This document shows, piece by piece, positions 9,458-18,969 of a stretch of DNA of 64,000 nt (position 1 is the stretch's first letter; each line of letters starts with the position of its first letter). The DNA comes from Halomonas alkaliantarctica (GTDB lineage Bacteria; Pseudomonadota; Gammaproteobacteria; Pseudomonadales; Halomonadaceae). Below the pieces are notes generated by a model, which was given only the letters and a program-made list of their open reading frames with translations, was not told where the DNA came from and made no database searches. Location: assembly GCF_029854215.1 (NCBI RefSeq), contig NZ_CP122961.1:1798001-1862000 (forward strand), in the 5' to 3' direction. A program made the translations under genes and the position numbers.

Positions 9458-10942
9458 ATGTCCTCTTTTATACTCGCCATTGATCAAGGTACCACCAGTT
9501 CCCGCGCCATTCTGTTTGACCGCCAAGGCCAGGTGACCGCTGTTGCCCAGCAGGAATTCACTCAGCACTTTCCCCACGACGGATGGATTGAGCACAACCC
9601 CGAAGATATTTGGGACACAGTGGTAGCGACCTGCCGGGATGTGATGCACAACGCAGAGGTTACCGCCGACCAAATAGCCGGAATCGGCATTACCAACCAG
9701 CGGGAAACCACTATTCTGTGGGATCGGAAAACGGGTAAACCCCTCTATAACGCCATCGTTTGGCAGGATCGTCGCACCTCAGATTTGTGCCAATCGCTGC
9801 GTGATAAAGGTCACACCGATGTCGTTCAGGCTAAAACGGGCCTGTTGATTGACCCCTACTTTTCAGCTACCAAGCTTGCCTGGATACTGGACAACGTTGA
9901 GGGCGCACGGCAGCTTGCAGAGCGGGGCGAGCTGGCGTTCGGAACGGTAGATAGCTTTTTAATCTGGCGGCTGACCGGTGGGCAGCAGCATGTTACCGAT
10001 GCCACCAACGCTTCCCGTACGGCGCTGTTTAATATCCATACCCAGGAGTGGGATGAAGAGCTGCTGACGCTGTTTAATATCCCCGCGAATCTTATGCCGG
10101 ACGTGAAAGATTCCAGCGATGATTTTGGCACCACCGAAACGCACTGGCTGGGCGCTGCACTGCCCATTGCTGGAGTAGCGGGGGACCAGCAGGCTGCTTT
10201 AGTGGGGCAGGCGTGCTTTCAACCGGGGATGGGTAAAAGTACCTACGGTACCGGCTGTTTTATGATTGTGAATACCGGCGAAACCCCGTCTCTGTCGCGC
10301 AATCGTCTGCTGACCACCATTGGCTACCGGCTTAACGGCAAGCCGACCTACGCCATGGAGGGCAGTATTTTCGTAGCGGGGGCGACGGTGCAGTGGTTGC
10401 GTGACGGCTTGAACCTGTTTGCCGATGCCTCGGAAACCGAAGCCTTGGCCCAGGAGACCCGTAGCGGCCACAGCGTTTATCTGGTGCCCGCCTTTACCGG
10501 CCTAGGCGCCCCGCACTGGGACCCCAAAGCACGCGGCGCTATTTTTGGGTTAACCCGCGATACCGGTATTGCTGAAATAGTCGCCGCAGGCCTGCAGGCG
10601 GTGTGCTATCAAACCCGCGACCTGCAGCACTGCATGAACGACGATATGGAGGCCCCTCCGGGCACTTTACGTGTCGACGGCGGCATGGTGAAAAACAGCT
10701 GGGTAATGCAGTTTCTTGCCGATATGCTGGGAGTTCAGGTAGATCGTCCCACCATCTTGGAAACCACCGCGCTGGGAGCTGCGTACTTGGCCGGGCTGCG
10801 TCTCGGCTGGTATCAAACACTGGAAGAGATCGAGCAGCTGTGGCGCTGCGAGAAAAGCTTTATGCCTGCGATGGAGGAGACCACTCGTGAGCAGCTGTAT
10901 CAGGGCTGGCTGGATGCCGTTTCACGCGTGCGTTCTACCTAG
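9458..10942 (+). CDS. glpK: Glycerol kinase
   Basis: Phosphorylates glycerol with ATP to sn-glycerol 3-phosphate, trapping it in the cell. The 494-residue FGGY kinase starts [20 protein letters not shown]. It contains the family blocks [40 protein letters not shown] and [17 protein letters not shown]. The start at 9458 matches the family N-terminus; an upstream ATG at 9392 would add 22 unlikely residues. The ribosome-binding site is weak. It converges with glpD across a bidirectional terminator. No glpF aquaporin gene is nearby; the ABC importer encoded opposite appears to take its place. Confidence 0.96.
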   Translation: MSSFILAIDQGTTSSRAILFDRQGQVTAVAQQEFTQHFPHDGWIEHNPEDIWDTVVATCRDVMHNAEVTADQIAGIGITNQRETTILWDRKTGKPLYNAIVWQDRRTSDLCQSLRDKGHTDVVQAKTGLLIDPYFSATKLAWILDNVEGARQLAERGELAFGTVDSFLIWRLTGGQQHVTDATNASRTALFNIHTQEWDEELLTLFNIPANLMPDVKDSSDDFGTTETHWLGAALPIAGVAGDQQAALVGQACFQPGMGKSTYGTGCFMIVNTGETPSLSRNRLLTTIGYRLNGKPTYAMEGSIFVAGATVQWLRDGLNLFADASETEALAQETRSGHSVYLVPAFTGLGAPHWDPKARGAIFGLTRDTGIAEIVAAGLQAVCYQTRDLQHCMNDDMEAPPGTLRVDGGMVKNSWVMQFLADMLGVQVDRPTILETTALGAAYLAGLRLGWYQTLEEIEQLWRCEKSFMPAMEETTREQLYQGWLDAVSRVRST

Positions 10943-10953
10943 ATCAGGATCAG

Positions 10954-10993
10954 AAAAAAACGTGCCCCCTCATTAGTTGAGGGGGCTTTTTTT
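10954..10993. terminator. Bidirectional terminator between glpK and glpD
   Basis: GCCCCCTCA at 10964-10972 pairs with TGAGGGGGC at 10978-10986. Seven A precede the stem and seven T follow it, so it can stop transcription from both convergent genes. Confidence 0.9.
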
Positions 10994-11014
10994 AAGTTTA
11001 ATCACTGAATAATG

Positions 11015-12658
11015 TCAAACCGTAGATGAAGAAGTAGGCGGCAACGCGGTATCGCGGTTTTGTTCAAAATAGCAGTTAAAACGCTCGTCCGCATCGTCGC
11101 CAAACAGCACGCGACACGCCTCTTTTAACCCTGTTGACTGGCGTAACTGCTCGTGAGGTACCACCAGCGAAACTTTGGCACGACGGCGCAGGAAATCCTC
11201 AAGCTGGGTGATCATCTCGTGATCACGAGCATGCTCAATCTCACAGCGGATATATTCAGTGCCTTCAATTAAAATTTCGCCCTGAGCGGGATCCTGACGA
11301 ATTTTCTCTAGCATCTGGATGGCTTGATCAGCGTAGCGCCGCCACAAGCGAGTGGAGAGCAGCTCCGATGAGGTAGAAGCGGTCATGGCATCCAGGTTCA
11401 TACGCTTGGCTTGATCCATAAACTGCTGTTTCACTGGCTTGGGCGGTTCGCCGTACCACTGAAAGTTGGGGTCAGATAATGAAACGCCCAGTCGGCTCAT
11501 CTCTTCGGCAATCTCATCGCCAACGTTCAAGCAGTCGGTCAGTTTGCCGCCAAAAATGCTGATATGGGCGCTTTCGATATTGGTGTCGACCACGTGCTTG
11601 CGAGAGAGCTGTAGAAAGTCGCGGTCATCGCCCTGATCATCTTTGATAGCTAATGGCCGTACGCCGCAACGCGTTGAGATAATGTCATCCTGGGTAAGCG
11701 GTTTAGCTAGGGTTAGGCGCTTATTGATATTTTCCAGCACAAAGGCGATATCGTCAGCGGTAACGTCCACCTCTGGGTGCTCCATATGGGTATCGGTGGT
11801 TCCGATACAGGTGCGATTGCCCATCGGTATTACAAAAAACAGTCTTCCATCGTCGGCAAAAAATGCCAGCACCCGTTGAGAGTCGGTTAGCTGCGGAACG
11901 ATGAGGTGAATGCCCTTGGAGTAGAGGTGATGATGGGTAGTTTTTTGGCCGGTCAGCTCGTTGTGCTGGTCCACCCAGGGACCTGCGGCGTTGATCAACA
12001 CCTTGGCACGGATATCGAAGGTGTTGCCATCCATCACGTTGCGCGCTTTGGTCACCCATAGGTCGCCGTCGCGCTCGGCGCCGAGTGACTCGACGTAGTT
12101 GGCGGCAATCGCCCCATAATTGAGCGCGTGGCGGACAAAGTTGAACACAAACCGGGCGTCGTTATCGTGAAGGTAGGCGTCGGAGTACTCAAAGCCTCCA
12201 ACCGAGCCCTCAACATCAATAATCGGTTCTTGCTGCTTAATCTTGTTCGGCGAGAGCAGGCGCGGTAGTTTCGTGAAGCCGTTGCCCATCAGCCAATAAA
12301 GCCAGGTGCCCGCCCACAAGTAGCGCGGTGAATGGCGGAAACCTTTTGAAATAGTGGTCAGGAAGCGAATCTCCTGCACCGTAGAAGGATAACTCTTTAT
12401 CAAGTGGTTACGGCTTTTGCACAATTTGCGGACGAGTGCAAAGTCCTTGCTTTCCATGTATTTAATGCCTCCCCACACTAAGTTGGAGGAGTGCATACTG
12501 GTGCTGCCAGCGAAGTCGCCGCGATCAATCAGGGCAACTTTAGCCCCTTTACCCGCCAGCGCCGCTGCGGTGGCTGCGCCATTAATACCGCCCCCGATAA
12601 TAAGGGCATCAAAGGTCTCGGTAGGTAGTTTTTCAATGTTTCGATTTCGCAGTTTCAT
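11015..12658 (-). CDS. glpD: Aerobic glycerol-3-phosphate dehydrogenase
   Basis: Membrane-associated FAD enzyme oxidising glycerol 3-phosphate to dihydroxyacetone phosphate and passing electrons to quinone. The 547-residue protein has the FAD dinucleotide fold at residues 18-48 (DALIIGGGINGAATAAALAG, ending ALIDRGD), then SSNLVWGGIKYME. Further along are the substrate block INAAGPWVDQ, and FGGKLTDCLNVGDEIAEEMS before the C-terminal helical DAO_C domain. It is the last gene of the glp operon, 122 bases after glpV. A strong hairpin in that gap may set its expression relative to the binding protein. Confidence 0.95.
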   Translation of the reverse strand: MKLRNRNIEKLPTETFDALIIGGGINGAATAAALAGKGAKVALIDRGDFAGSTSMHSSNLVWGGIKYMESKDFALVRKLCKSRNHLIKSYPSTVQEIRFLTTISKGFRHSPRYLWAGTWLYWLMGNGFTKLPRLLSPNKIKQQEPIIDVEGSVGGFEYSDAYLHDNDARFVFNFVRHALNYGAIAANYVESLGAERDGDLWVTKARNVMDGNTFDIRAKVLINAAGPWVDQHNELTGQKTTHHHLYSKGIHLIVPQLTDSQRVLAFFADDGRLFFVIPMGNRTCIGTTDTHMEHPEVDVTADDIAFVLENINKRLTLAKPLTQDDIISTRCGVRPLAIKDDQGDDRDFLQLSRKHVVDTNIESAHISIFGGKLTDCLNVGDEIAEEMSRLGVSLSDPNFQWYGEPPKPVKQQFMDQAKRMNLDAMTASTSSELLSTRLWRRYADQAIQMLEKIRQDPAQGEILIEGTEYIRCEIEHARDHEMITQLEDFLRRRAKVSLVVPHEQLRQSTGLKEACRVLFGDDADERFNCYFEQNRDTALPPTSSSTV

Positions 12659-12736
12659 AGCGGATCCAATTAACCAATAAATAGCCCCGTTTAAGTGGGT
12701 GTTCTCTTGTGCTCTGGCATACCGCCAATGAAACTC

Positions 12737-12768
12737 CTAGCAGGGCGAGCGGGAGCCCGCCCTGCTAG
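12737..12768 (-). promoter_or_regulatory. Intercistronic hairpin between glpV and glpD
   Basis: CTAGCAGGGCG pairs perfectly with CGCCCTGCTAG over 11 base pairs. No T-run follows in the direction of transcription, so it is not a classic terminator. Stem-loops just behind binding-protein genes often protect the upstream mRNA and give the binding protein a higher level than downstream genes; that role is inferred here. Confidence 0.65.
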
Positions 12769-12780
12769 CGTTACGCGTCG

Positions 12781-14547
12781 TTACTCTTGGCGTGTACCAG
12801 CTGCCATCCAGGCTTCCATCATTTCATCGTAAGGAACGGTGGTGCCCTGCGGCATTTCATTATCTAGCTTGGCTTTCGGGGCGCCTTCCTGATCGAGCCA
12901 GAACTGAGGATCTTGCTCTTCGTTAAGTACTGGCGCATAGCTGTCGAACACGTTGGCCCGAGCCAGGCGGTTCATCGTGCTGTCCATATCCGCCGCCAGC
13001 TTATCGAGACCTTCCTGTGGCGTAACTTCACCACTCATTACTGGCGCTAGGTTTTGCCACCATAGCGGCGCCATACGTGGGTAGTCAGGTACGTTGGTGC
13101 CGGTAGGCGTCCAATTCGACTCGTTGGGGCTGCGGTAAAACTCAACTAAGCCGCCCAGCTTCGGCGCCATCTCGGTCATCTGCTCAGAGAAGATGTCAGA
13201 TTCACGAATTGGCGTTAAACCGTGCATGAGTTTTTCCAGCGACACCGTTTTAGACACGGTGAATTGACCGAACAGCCATGCCGCGGTACGACGATCTTCT
13301 GGTGTTGAGTCGAAGAACGTCCATGCACCCACGTCTTGGTAGCCGACCTTCATACCCTCTTCCCAGTAAGGGCCGGTTGGGGAAGGTGCCATGCGCCACA
13401 GCGGATTGCCCTCGTCATCGGTTACCGCAACCGCGGGGTCAGTCATGTCGGCGGTAAAGGCTGTATACCAGAAAATCTGCTGGGCAATGTGTCCTTGCGC
13501 AGGCACCGGACCCGCTTCACCGAAGGTCATGCCCTGTGCTTCAGGTGGGGCAAAGTCACGTAGCCAATCGACGGCTTTTTGCATCGCAAATACCGAGGCC
13601 GGCGAGTTGGTAGCACCGCCACGGCTGACGCTAGCGCCTACCGGCTGGCTATCTTCATTGACGCGGATACCCCAGTCATCCACCGGGTTGCCAGACGGCA
13701 CGCCGGGGCTGCCCATACCTGCCATCGAGAGCCAGGAGTCGTGGAAACGCCAGCCCAATGACGGGTCGCGGCGGCCATAATCCATATGGCCATACACCTT
13801 GGTTCCGTCAATTTCACCAACGTGTTCGGAAAAGAACTCGGCAATGTCTTGATAGGCTGTCCAGTTGGTGGGCACCCCTAAGTCATAGCCGTAAATCTCC
13901 CGGAACTGCTCCTGTAAATCTTCGCGTTGGAACCAGTCATGACGGAACCAGTAGAGGTTGGCAAACTGCTGGGTGGGCAGTTGATAGAGGCTGCCATCCG
14001 GCCCAGTGCCGTATTGCAAACCGATAAAGTCATCTAGATCCAGGGTGGGCAGGGTGTAGTCGGCCCATTCATTCTCCATCGCTTCAGTGAGGTTGATGGT
14101 GGTGCCATAACGAATATGCGTGCCGATGGAGTCAGTGTCGTTGACGAAGCCGTCGTAGATGCTGTTACCCGACTGCATCTGGTTCTGCATGGTATCCACC
14201 ACATCACCTTCACCGATGATGTTGTGGGTCAGGTTAATGCCGGTGAGCTCACTGAAGGCTTCGGCCAACACCTCGCTTTCATAAACGTGAGTCGTGAGAC
14301 CTTCGGCCACGGTTTGGATATCCATGCCGCGGAAAGGCTCAGCGGCTTTGGCAAACCACATCAGCTCTTCGATCTGCTCTTCGCGGCTAAGGGTGGAGTT
14401 TTGGAAGTGCTCATCGACCAAGCGTTCAGCGATGGCGCGGGTATCCTCTTCCTGCGCTGACAGCGTACCCGATGCCAGCAACAAGCCGGCGGCGAGAGTT
14501 GTCAGTTTGAACTTAGTCAGTCTGGACTTGTTGTAGTGCTTTTGCAT
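12781..14547 (-). CDS. glpV: Glycerol ABC transporter substrate-binding protein GlpV
   Basis: Periplasmic receptor that delivers glycerol to the GlpP/GlpQ channel. The 588 residues are long for a binding protein but fit the GlpV group described in rhizobia. An N-terminal signal peptide (hydrophobic LTTLAAGLLLASGTLSAQ, cleavage near residue 32) is followed by an extracellular solute-binding family 1 fold. The blocks QNQMQSGNSIYDGFVNDTD, YQDVGAWTFF and the Trp-rich central region are consistent with that fold. The ribosome-binding site GAGG precedes the ATG. Gene order (transporter genes before it, glpD after it) is the main support for the substrate; the sequence alone would only say sugar or polyol. 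Confidence 0.87.
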   Translation of the reverse strand: MQKHYNKSRLTKFKLTTLAAGLLLASGTLSAQEEDTRAIAERLVDEHFQNSTLSREEQIEELMWFAKAAEPFRGMDIQTVAEGLTTHVYESEVLAEAFSELTGINLTHNIIGEGDVVDTMQNQMQSGNSIYDGFVNDTDSIGTHIRYGTTINLTEAMENEWADYTLPTLDLDDFIGLQYGTGPDGSLYQLPTQQFANLYWFRHDWFQREDLQEQFREIYGYDLGVPTNWTAYQDIAEFFSEHVGEIDGTKVYGHMDYGRRDPSLGWRFHDSWLSMAGMGSPGVPSGNPVDDWGIRVNEDSQPVGASVSRGGATNSPASVFAMQKAVDWLRDFAPPEAQGMTFGEAGPVPAQGHIAQQIFWYTAFTADMTDPAVAVTDDEGNPLWRMAPSPTGPYWEEGMKVGYQDVGAWTFFDSTPEDRRTAAWLFGQFTVSKTVSLEKLMHGLTPIRESDIFSEQMTEMAPKLGGLVEFYRSPNESNWTPTGTNVPDYPRMAPLWWQNLAPVMSGEVTPQEGLDKLAADMDSTMNRLARANVFDSYAPVLNEEQDPQFWLDQEGAPKAKLDNEMPQGTTVPYDEMMEAWMAAGTRQE

Positions 14548-14640
14548 GGTGACCTCGTTTTGTTGTGTTCTTCCTTGATGGCTTTGCCTTCCTTGATACC
14601 GACTAACCGCTGGCGAGCTTTTTTAAAAACCTGTTAAGGG

Positions 14641-14913
14641 CTATCCCCAGCGCATTAAAACCAGCAGCCATACGGCTGATACTGCTAGTGCAATCCAAAT
14701 GGATAGTGAGGTGAAGCCAATCACACCCAGGTGGATATAGGCAGCCGAGAGCAGGCCGATAAACAGCCGATCCCCGCGAGTGGTAGCAATGGGTAAAAAC
14801 CCTTTGCGCTCAATAGTGGGTGACAAAATTTCCCAAACCGTCATACCGGCCAGCATGGCGGCAATGGATGAAAAGAATATGGCGGTGGGCACTGTCCATA
14901 CCATCCAAGACAT
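14641..14913 (-). CDS. glpU: Small membrane protein GlpU (DUF2160)
   Basis: A 90-residue protein with three predicted membrane helices (about residues 8-30, 48-70 and 70-88). It starts MSWMVWTVPTAIFF and contains the conserved PTIERKGFLPIATTRGDRLF loop. This is the DUF2160 family, which in GlpSTPQUV operons always sits between the second permease and the binding protein. No biochemical role is known to me; its fixed position suggests an accessory subunit or assembly factor of the importer. It lies 12 bases after glpQ. Confidence 0.82.
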   Translation of the reverse strand: MSWMVWTVPTAIFFSSIAAMLAGMTVWEILSPTIERKGFLPIATTRGDRLFIGLLSAAYIHLGVIGFTSLSIWIALAVSAVWLLVLMRWG

Positions 14914-14925
14914 AGCGAGATCTCC

Positions 14926-15822
14926 TCAGGTACGGCCCAGGGCAAAGCCCTTGGCGATATGGTTACGAACGAAGTAAACCACCAGAATGCCGGGAATAAT
15001 GGTCAGTACACCGGCGGCGGCCAGGGTGCCCCAATCGATCCCCGAGGCCGTTGAAGTTCGCGTCATGATCATGCCAATGGGCTGGGCGTCGGTGGCGGTC
15101 AATGTGCGTGCCAGCAACAGCTCTACCCAGGAGAACATGAACAAGAAGAACAGCGTGACGCCAATGCCAGAGCGGATCATGGGGATAAAAATCTTGACGA
15201 AGAAGCGCGGAAAGCTGTAACCGTCGATATAGGCGGTTTCATCGATCTCCTTGGGCACACTGCTCATAAAACCCTCTAAAATCCAAATAGCCAGCGGGAT
15301 ATTGAACAGGCAGTGAGCCAGCGCTACGGCGATGTGGGTATCGAACAGGCCCACAGAGTAGTAGAGCTGGAAGTAGGGCAGCAAAAACACCGCAGGTGGC
15401 GCCATTAGGTTGGTTAACAGCCAGAAAAACAGGTGCTTGTCGCCGATAAAGGTGTAACGACTGAAGGCGTAGGCGGCCGGTAATGCCACGCTGATGGTGA
15501 TGAGCATATTCATCGCCACATAGAGCATCGAGTTGACGTAGCCCATGTACCAGCTTGAGTCGGTAAAAATGCCGATGTAGTTATCAAAGGTAAGGTTCTG
15601 GGGCCACAGCGTCATAGAGCCGAGAATTTCGCTGTTGGTCTGGAGCGACATATTGATCAGCCAGTAAATGGGCAAAATCATCAGCGCCAGATAAAGGCCC
15701 AGCAGCAGACGCGAGCGCCAGTGCGCACGGGCAGTGCGGTTACGCCGCTTTGCGGGTGAAACCTTGCTAAAAATCGTGTTGTACTTTTCACCGCGCTGGG
15801 TATTTTCGAGTTGATAGCTCAT
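14926..15822 (-). CDS. glpQ: Glycerol ABC transporter permease GlpQ
   Basis: Inner-membrane channel subunit, 298 residues, six predicted helices of the MalG type. The EAA loop that docks the ATPases is visible as EIDETAYIDGYSFPRFFVKI. The start at 15822 (MSYQLEN) is chosen because GGAGGTG lies 7 bases upstream. A start at 15837 would overlap glpP by 14 bases and lacks its own site. The N-terminal 40 residues are basic and cytosolic. It is not the periplasmic glycerophosphodiesterase that shares the name GlpQ in enterics. Confidence 0.88.
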   Translation of the reverse strand: MSYQLENTQRGEKYNTIFSKVSPAKRRNRTARAHWRSRLLLGLYLALMILPIYWLINMSLQTNSEILGSMTLWPQNLTFDNYIGIFTDSSWYMGYVNSMLYVAMNMLITISVALPAAYAFSRYTFIGDKHLFFWLLTNLMAPPAVFLLPYFQLYYSVGLFDTHIAVALAHCLFNIPLAIWILEGFMSSVPKEIDETAYIDGYSFPRFFVKIFIPMIRSGIGVTLFFLFMFSWVELLLARTLTATDAQPIGMIMTRTSTASGIDWGTLAAAGVLTIIPGILVVYFVRNHIAKGFALGRT

Positions 15823-15823
15823 G

Positions 15824-16708
15824 TTAAGCACCTCCATGCGGCGGTTTGTCTTTCTGCATATTCATGATCGTGGTGTAGAACACCCAGCTCACCAGCAGAA
15901 TGACCAGGAAGTAGATCAGCGAGAACGCTGCAGAAGGGCCTAAGTCCTGTTGGCCGACTGCCATGGTGGTCAGCGATTGACTTAAAAAGGTGGTGGCGCT
16001 GCCCGGTCCGCCACCCGTCAGTACAAAGGGTTCGGCGTAGATCATAAAGGAGTGCATAAAGCGCAGAAGCACAGCGATTACCAGCACGTTGGTTAGCTTA
16101 GGTAGCTGGATATAGCGGAAAATCGCCCACTTAGACGCACGGTCAATACGTGCTGCTTGGTAATAGGCCTCGGGAATCGAGCGCAGGCCGCTGTAGCACA
16201 GCATGGCCACCAGCGGCGTCCAGTGCCACACGTCCATTAAAATGATCGTTACCCAGGCGTCGCCTGCATTACGAGTAATGTTGTATTCGATACCCAGTTC
16301 ACGTAGCCCCCAGCCCATCAAGCCGATATCGCCACGGGTAAAGATTTGCCAGATACTGCCCACCACGTTCCAAGGGATTAGCAACGGTAGGGTAATCAGG
16401 ATCAACACTGCCGAGGCTTGCCAGCCGCGTTTGGGCATAATCAACGCGATGCCAATCCCCAGCGGAATCTGAATGGCGAGAATGATTAGCGAGAACGAAA
16501 TCTGGCGCAGAAACGCCGCCTGTAGTGCCTCGTCATTGAGCATGGTTTTAAACCACTCAGTGCCGGTAAAAAAGCTCGCGTTGGGGCCGAGCACGTCCTG
16601 CACCGAGTAGTTGACTACGGTCATCAGCGGAATGATGGCGGAGAACGCCACCAGAATGAGCATTGGCAACACAAGTAGCCAGGCACGGTTGTTATATACT
16701 TTATTCAT
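15824..16708 (-). CDS. glpP: Glycerol ABC transporter permease GlpP
   Basis: Inner-membrane channel subunit of MalF/UgpA type, 294 residues with six predicted helices. The EAA loop EAYYQAARIDRASKWAIFRY is intact. The start is ATG at 16708, 7 bases after GGAGG; it overlaps the glpT stop by 8 bases (ATGAATAA), indicating translational coupling. A longer frame to 16783 would run through glpT and is rejected. It pairs with GlpQ as a heterodimeric channel. Confidence 0.88.
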   Translation of the reverse strand: MNKVYNNRAWLLVLPMLILVAFSAIIPLMTVVNYSVQDVLGPNASFFTGTEWFKTMLNDEALQAAFLRQISFSLIILAIQIPLGIGIALIMPKRGWQASAVLILITLPLLIPWNVVGSIWQIFTRGDIGLMGWGLRELGIEYNITRNAGDAWVTIILMDVWHWTPLVAMLCYSGLRSIPEAYYQAARIDRASKWAIFRYIQLPKLTNVLVIAVLLRFMHSFMIYAEPFVLTGGGPGSATTFLSQSLTTMAVGQQDLGPSAAFSLIYFLVILLVSWVFYTTIMNMQKDKPPHGGA

Positions 16709-17801
16709 GGCCAGCCTCCACCAAGTATTCATCGATATACAGCGCAACGTGAGCATCGTCGAAGTGCGCAAATGCAGCTTCACTGGCTGGCGGATGGCCT
16801 TCAGGCAGGCGTGCTTTAAAGGTTTGTCCTTCGAGTTTGAACGTCAGCAAAGAGTAGGTGCCCAGGTCTTGCACGCTGGTCACTTGAATCGGCACGCTAT
16901 CAGCCACTTCGCTTGAGGAAATAGCGATAAACTCGGGGCGTATACCCAGCTTAATGTTGTTAGAGCTAGCATTGGCGACTGCGTGTTTCATCTGATCGCT
17001 AACCGGCAGCGGCTGTGAACCGAACATCACTTGACCGTCTCGGTGTTCCACGGCCATAAAGTTCATGCCCGGGCTGCCAATAAAGTAACCCACGAAGGTA
17101 TGCGCGGGGCGCTCGAACAGCTCTCTCGGCGTGCCGAATTGAACCACTTGCCCCTCATACATCACGGCAATTTTATCCGCGAAAGTAGAGGCCTCTAGCT
17201 GATCGTGGGTCACGTAAATCATGGTGATGTTAAAGCGCTCGTGAATCTCTTTGAGCTTGCGGCGAAGTTTCCACTTAAGCTGCGGGTCGATAACGGTAAG
17301 CGGTTCATCAAACAGGATGGCCGTGACGTCATCGCGCACCAGCCCGCGACCCATGGAGACTTTCTGCTTCTCATCGGCGGTTAAGTTTTTGGCTTTGCGA
17401 TCCAACAGGGGTGTCAATTCAAGGATATCAGCGACTTCAAGCACCTTGGGTTTTACCCGGTACTCGGGAGTGTTCATATTGCGCAGGGGGAAGGCGAGGT
17501 TGTCGAACACCGTCATGGTGTCGTATATCACCGGAAACTGAAACACCTGGGCAATGTTGCGCTCTTCTGGGGGTAGCTCATTGACCCGCTGACCGTCGAA
17601 AAGCACGTCTCCCTCTGAGGGTTCAAGTAGGCCCGAAATAATGTTCAGGAGGGTCGATTTACCGCATCCCGATGGACCCAATAGCGCATAGGCGCCGCCC
17701 TGGTGCCATACGTGCTCCATATGGCGAATGGCGTAATCCGCGGCATCCTTAGGTGTTTTTTCATAGGAGTGCGCCAAGCCTTTTAAAGTGATCTCAGCCA
17801 T
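16701..17801 (-). CDS. glpT: Glycerol ABC transporter ATPase GlpT (degenerate signature)
   Basis: Second ATPase of the importer, 366 residues: a nucleotide-binding domain (1-235) and a C-terminal regulatory OB-type domain of the MalK/UgpC kind. Walker A is canonical (GPSGCGKST, 42-50), as are Walker B (AILFDEP, 161-167) and the switch histidine (YVTHD, His199). The ABC signature, normally LSGGQ, reads LTADE at 140-144, so this subunit should not complete an active site on its partner. The start overlaps the glpS stop, and a GGAGGAG site lies upstream. In other operons the name GlpT denotes an MFS glycerol-3-phosphate antiporter; this is unrelated. Confidence 0.88.
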   Translation of the reverse strand: MAEITLKGLAHSYEKTPKDAADYAIRHMEHVWHQGGAYALLGPSGCGKSTLLNIISGLLEPSEGDVLFDGQRVNELPPEERNIAQVFQFPVIYDTMTVFDNLAFPLRNMNTPEYRVKPKVLEVADILELTPLLDRKAKNLTADEKQKVSMGRGLVRDDVTAILFDEPLTVIDPQLKWKLRRKLKEIHERFNITMIYVTHDQLEASTFADKIAVMYEGQVVQFGTPRELFERPAHTFVGYFIGSPGMNFMAVEHRDGQVMFGSQPLPVSDQMKHAVANASSNNIKLGIRPEFIAISSSEVADSVPIQVTSVQDLGTYSLLTFKLEGQTFKARLPEGHPPASEAAFAHFDDAHVALYIDEYLVEAGHE

Positions 17802-18891
17802 GGGCAGCTCCTCCCTGATTCACAGGAATATGTACTGTGTGGCCCTGTTTATCGAAGGCGTAAAGTTGGTGGGTAGGGAAGTAAACTTTCAAGGGTTCAT
17901 TAACATTAAACTGGTGAATGCCCGCTAAGTGCAGCACTAAGGGGAAACGTTCGTGGTGAACATGCAGAAAGGTTTCAGAGCCGCTAATTTCTGCTACATC
18001 CACATGCACATCTAGCGCCAGGTCATCGTCCCGCTGGGGTTGTAGAGTGAGGTGCGAAGCCCGCACGCCAAAATCATAATCGCCCGGTTCAAGGCGCTTT
18101 AGCTTGTCATCGCAAGGGAAGTGTAGCGTTTGATCGAAGGTGATCTCGGTATCGGTAAGCTGACCGGGAACGATATTGATCGGCGGCTCGGAGAACATTT
18201 CTGCGCTAAAGCGGCCATTGGGTTCGCGATAGACCTGCTCGGTGGAACCGTACTGGAGTAATTTCCCTTCATGTAGCACCGCAGTGTTACCACCCAGCGC
18301 TAGCGCTTCATTGGGCTCGGTGGTGGCATATACCGCGATGCAGTTACGCGCTTTAAACAGGTCACGTAATTCATCGCGCAGCTCTTCACGCAGTTTGTAA
18401 TCCAGGTTGACCAGTGGCTCATCAAACAGAATTAAGTCAGCATCCTTAACCAGTGCGCGGCCCATGGCGGTACGCTGCTGTTGGCCGCCGGAGAGTTCCT
18501 GGGGGTAGCGTTTGAGCAGATGTTCGATATGCAGCATTTCAGCAATTTCGCCAACTCGTTTATCAATTTCGCTTTTAGGCTGCTTGGCCAGTTTAAGCGG
18601 CGAGGCAATGTTGTCGTAAACAGTGAGGCTGGGGTAGTTGATAAACTGCTGGTAGACCATGGAAACGTTTCGTTTGCGCACGGAAACGTTTGTTACGTCT
18701 TTGCCGTCCATGATGATTTTGCCGCGAGTGGGTGGCTCGAGCCCTGCCATTAGGCGCATCAAAGTGGTTTTTCCGGCGAGCGTTCGCCCAAGAAGCACGT
18801 TGAAGGAGCCTGGCTCAAGGGCTAAGTCGATCTCACTGATATGCGGCACACCGTTAACGATGTGATCGATATTTTGCAAATGTAAGGACAT
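17794..18891 (-). CDS. glpS: Glycerol ABC transporter ATPase GlpS (degenerate H-loop)
   Basis: First gene of the operon, 365 residues with the same two-domain plan as GlpT. The ABC signature LSGGQ (133-137) and Walker B (LILFDEP, 153-159) are canonical. Walker A is unusual (GRTLAGKT, 35-42) and the switch-loop histidine is replaced by threonine (YATTEP, Thr191). Together with GlpT this predicts one competent and one crippled ATP site in the heterodimer. The start codon has only a weak GAG site. Operator-like palindromes lie about 80-115 bases upstream. Confidence 0.88.
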   Translation of the reverse strand: MSLHLQNIDHIVNGVPHISEIDLALEPGSFNVLLGRTLAGKTTLMRLMAGLEPPTRGKIIMDGKDVTNVSVRKRNVSMVYQQFINYPSLTVYDNIASPLKLAKQPKSEIDKRVGEIAEMLHIEHLLKRYPQELSGGQQQRTAMGRALVKDADLILFDEPLVNLDYKLREELRDELRDLFKARNCIAVYATTEPNEALALGGNTAVLHEGKLLQYGSTEQVYREPNGRFSAEMFSEPPINIVPGQLTDTEITFDQTLHFPCDDKLKRLEPGDYDFGVRASHLTLQPQRDDDLALDVHVDVAEISGSETFLHVHHERFPLVLHLAGIHQFNVNEPLKVYFPTHQLYAFDKQGHTVHIPVNQGGAAHG

Positions 18892-18969
18892 GCCGATCTC
18901 GCTAGCGTCATTGTTTTTGGAAATAGCGATTGGAGAGTGCTATTTAAATGCGATTTTTAGGGTTAATCG

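Noticed and set aside
16708..16783. Upstream extension of glpP
   Set aside because: It runs inside glpT in another frame; GGAGG before ATG 16708 and the 8-base overlap with the glpT stop fix the start.
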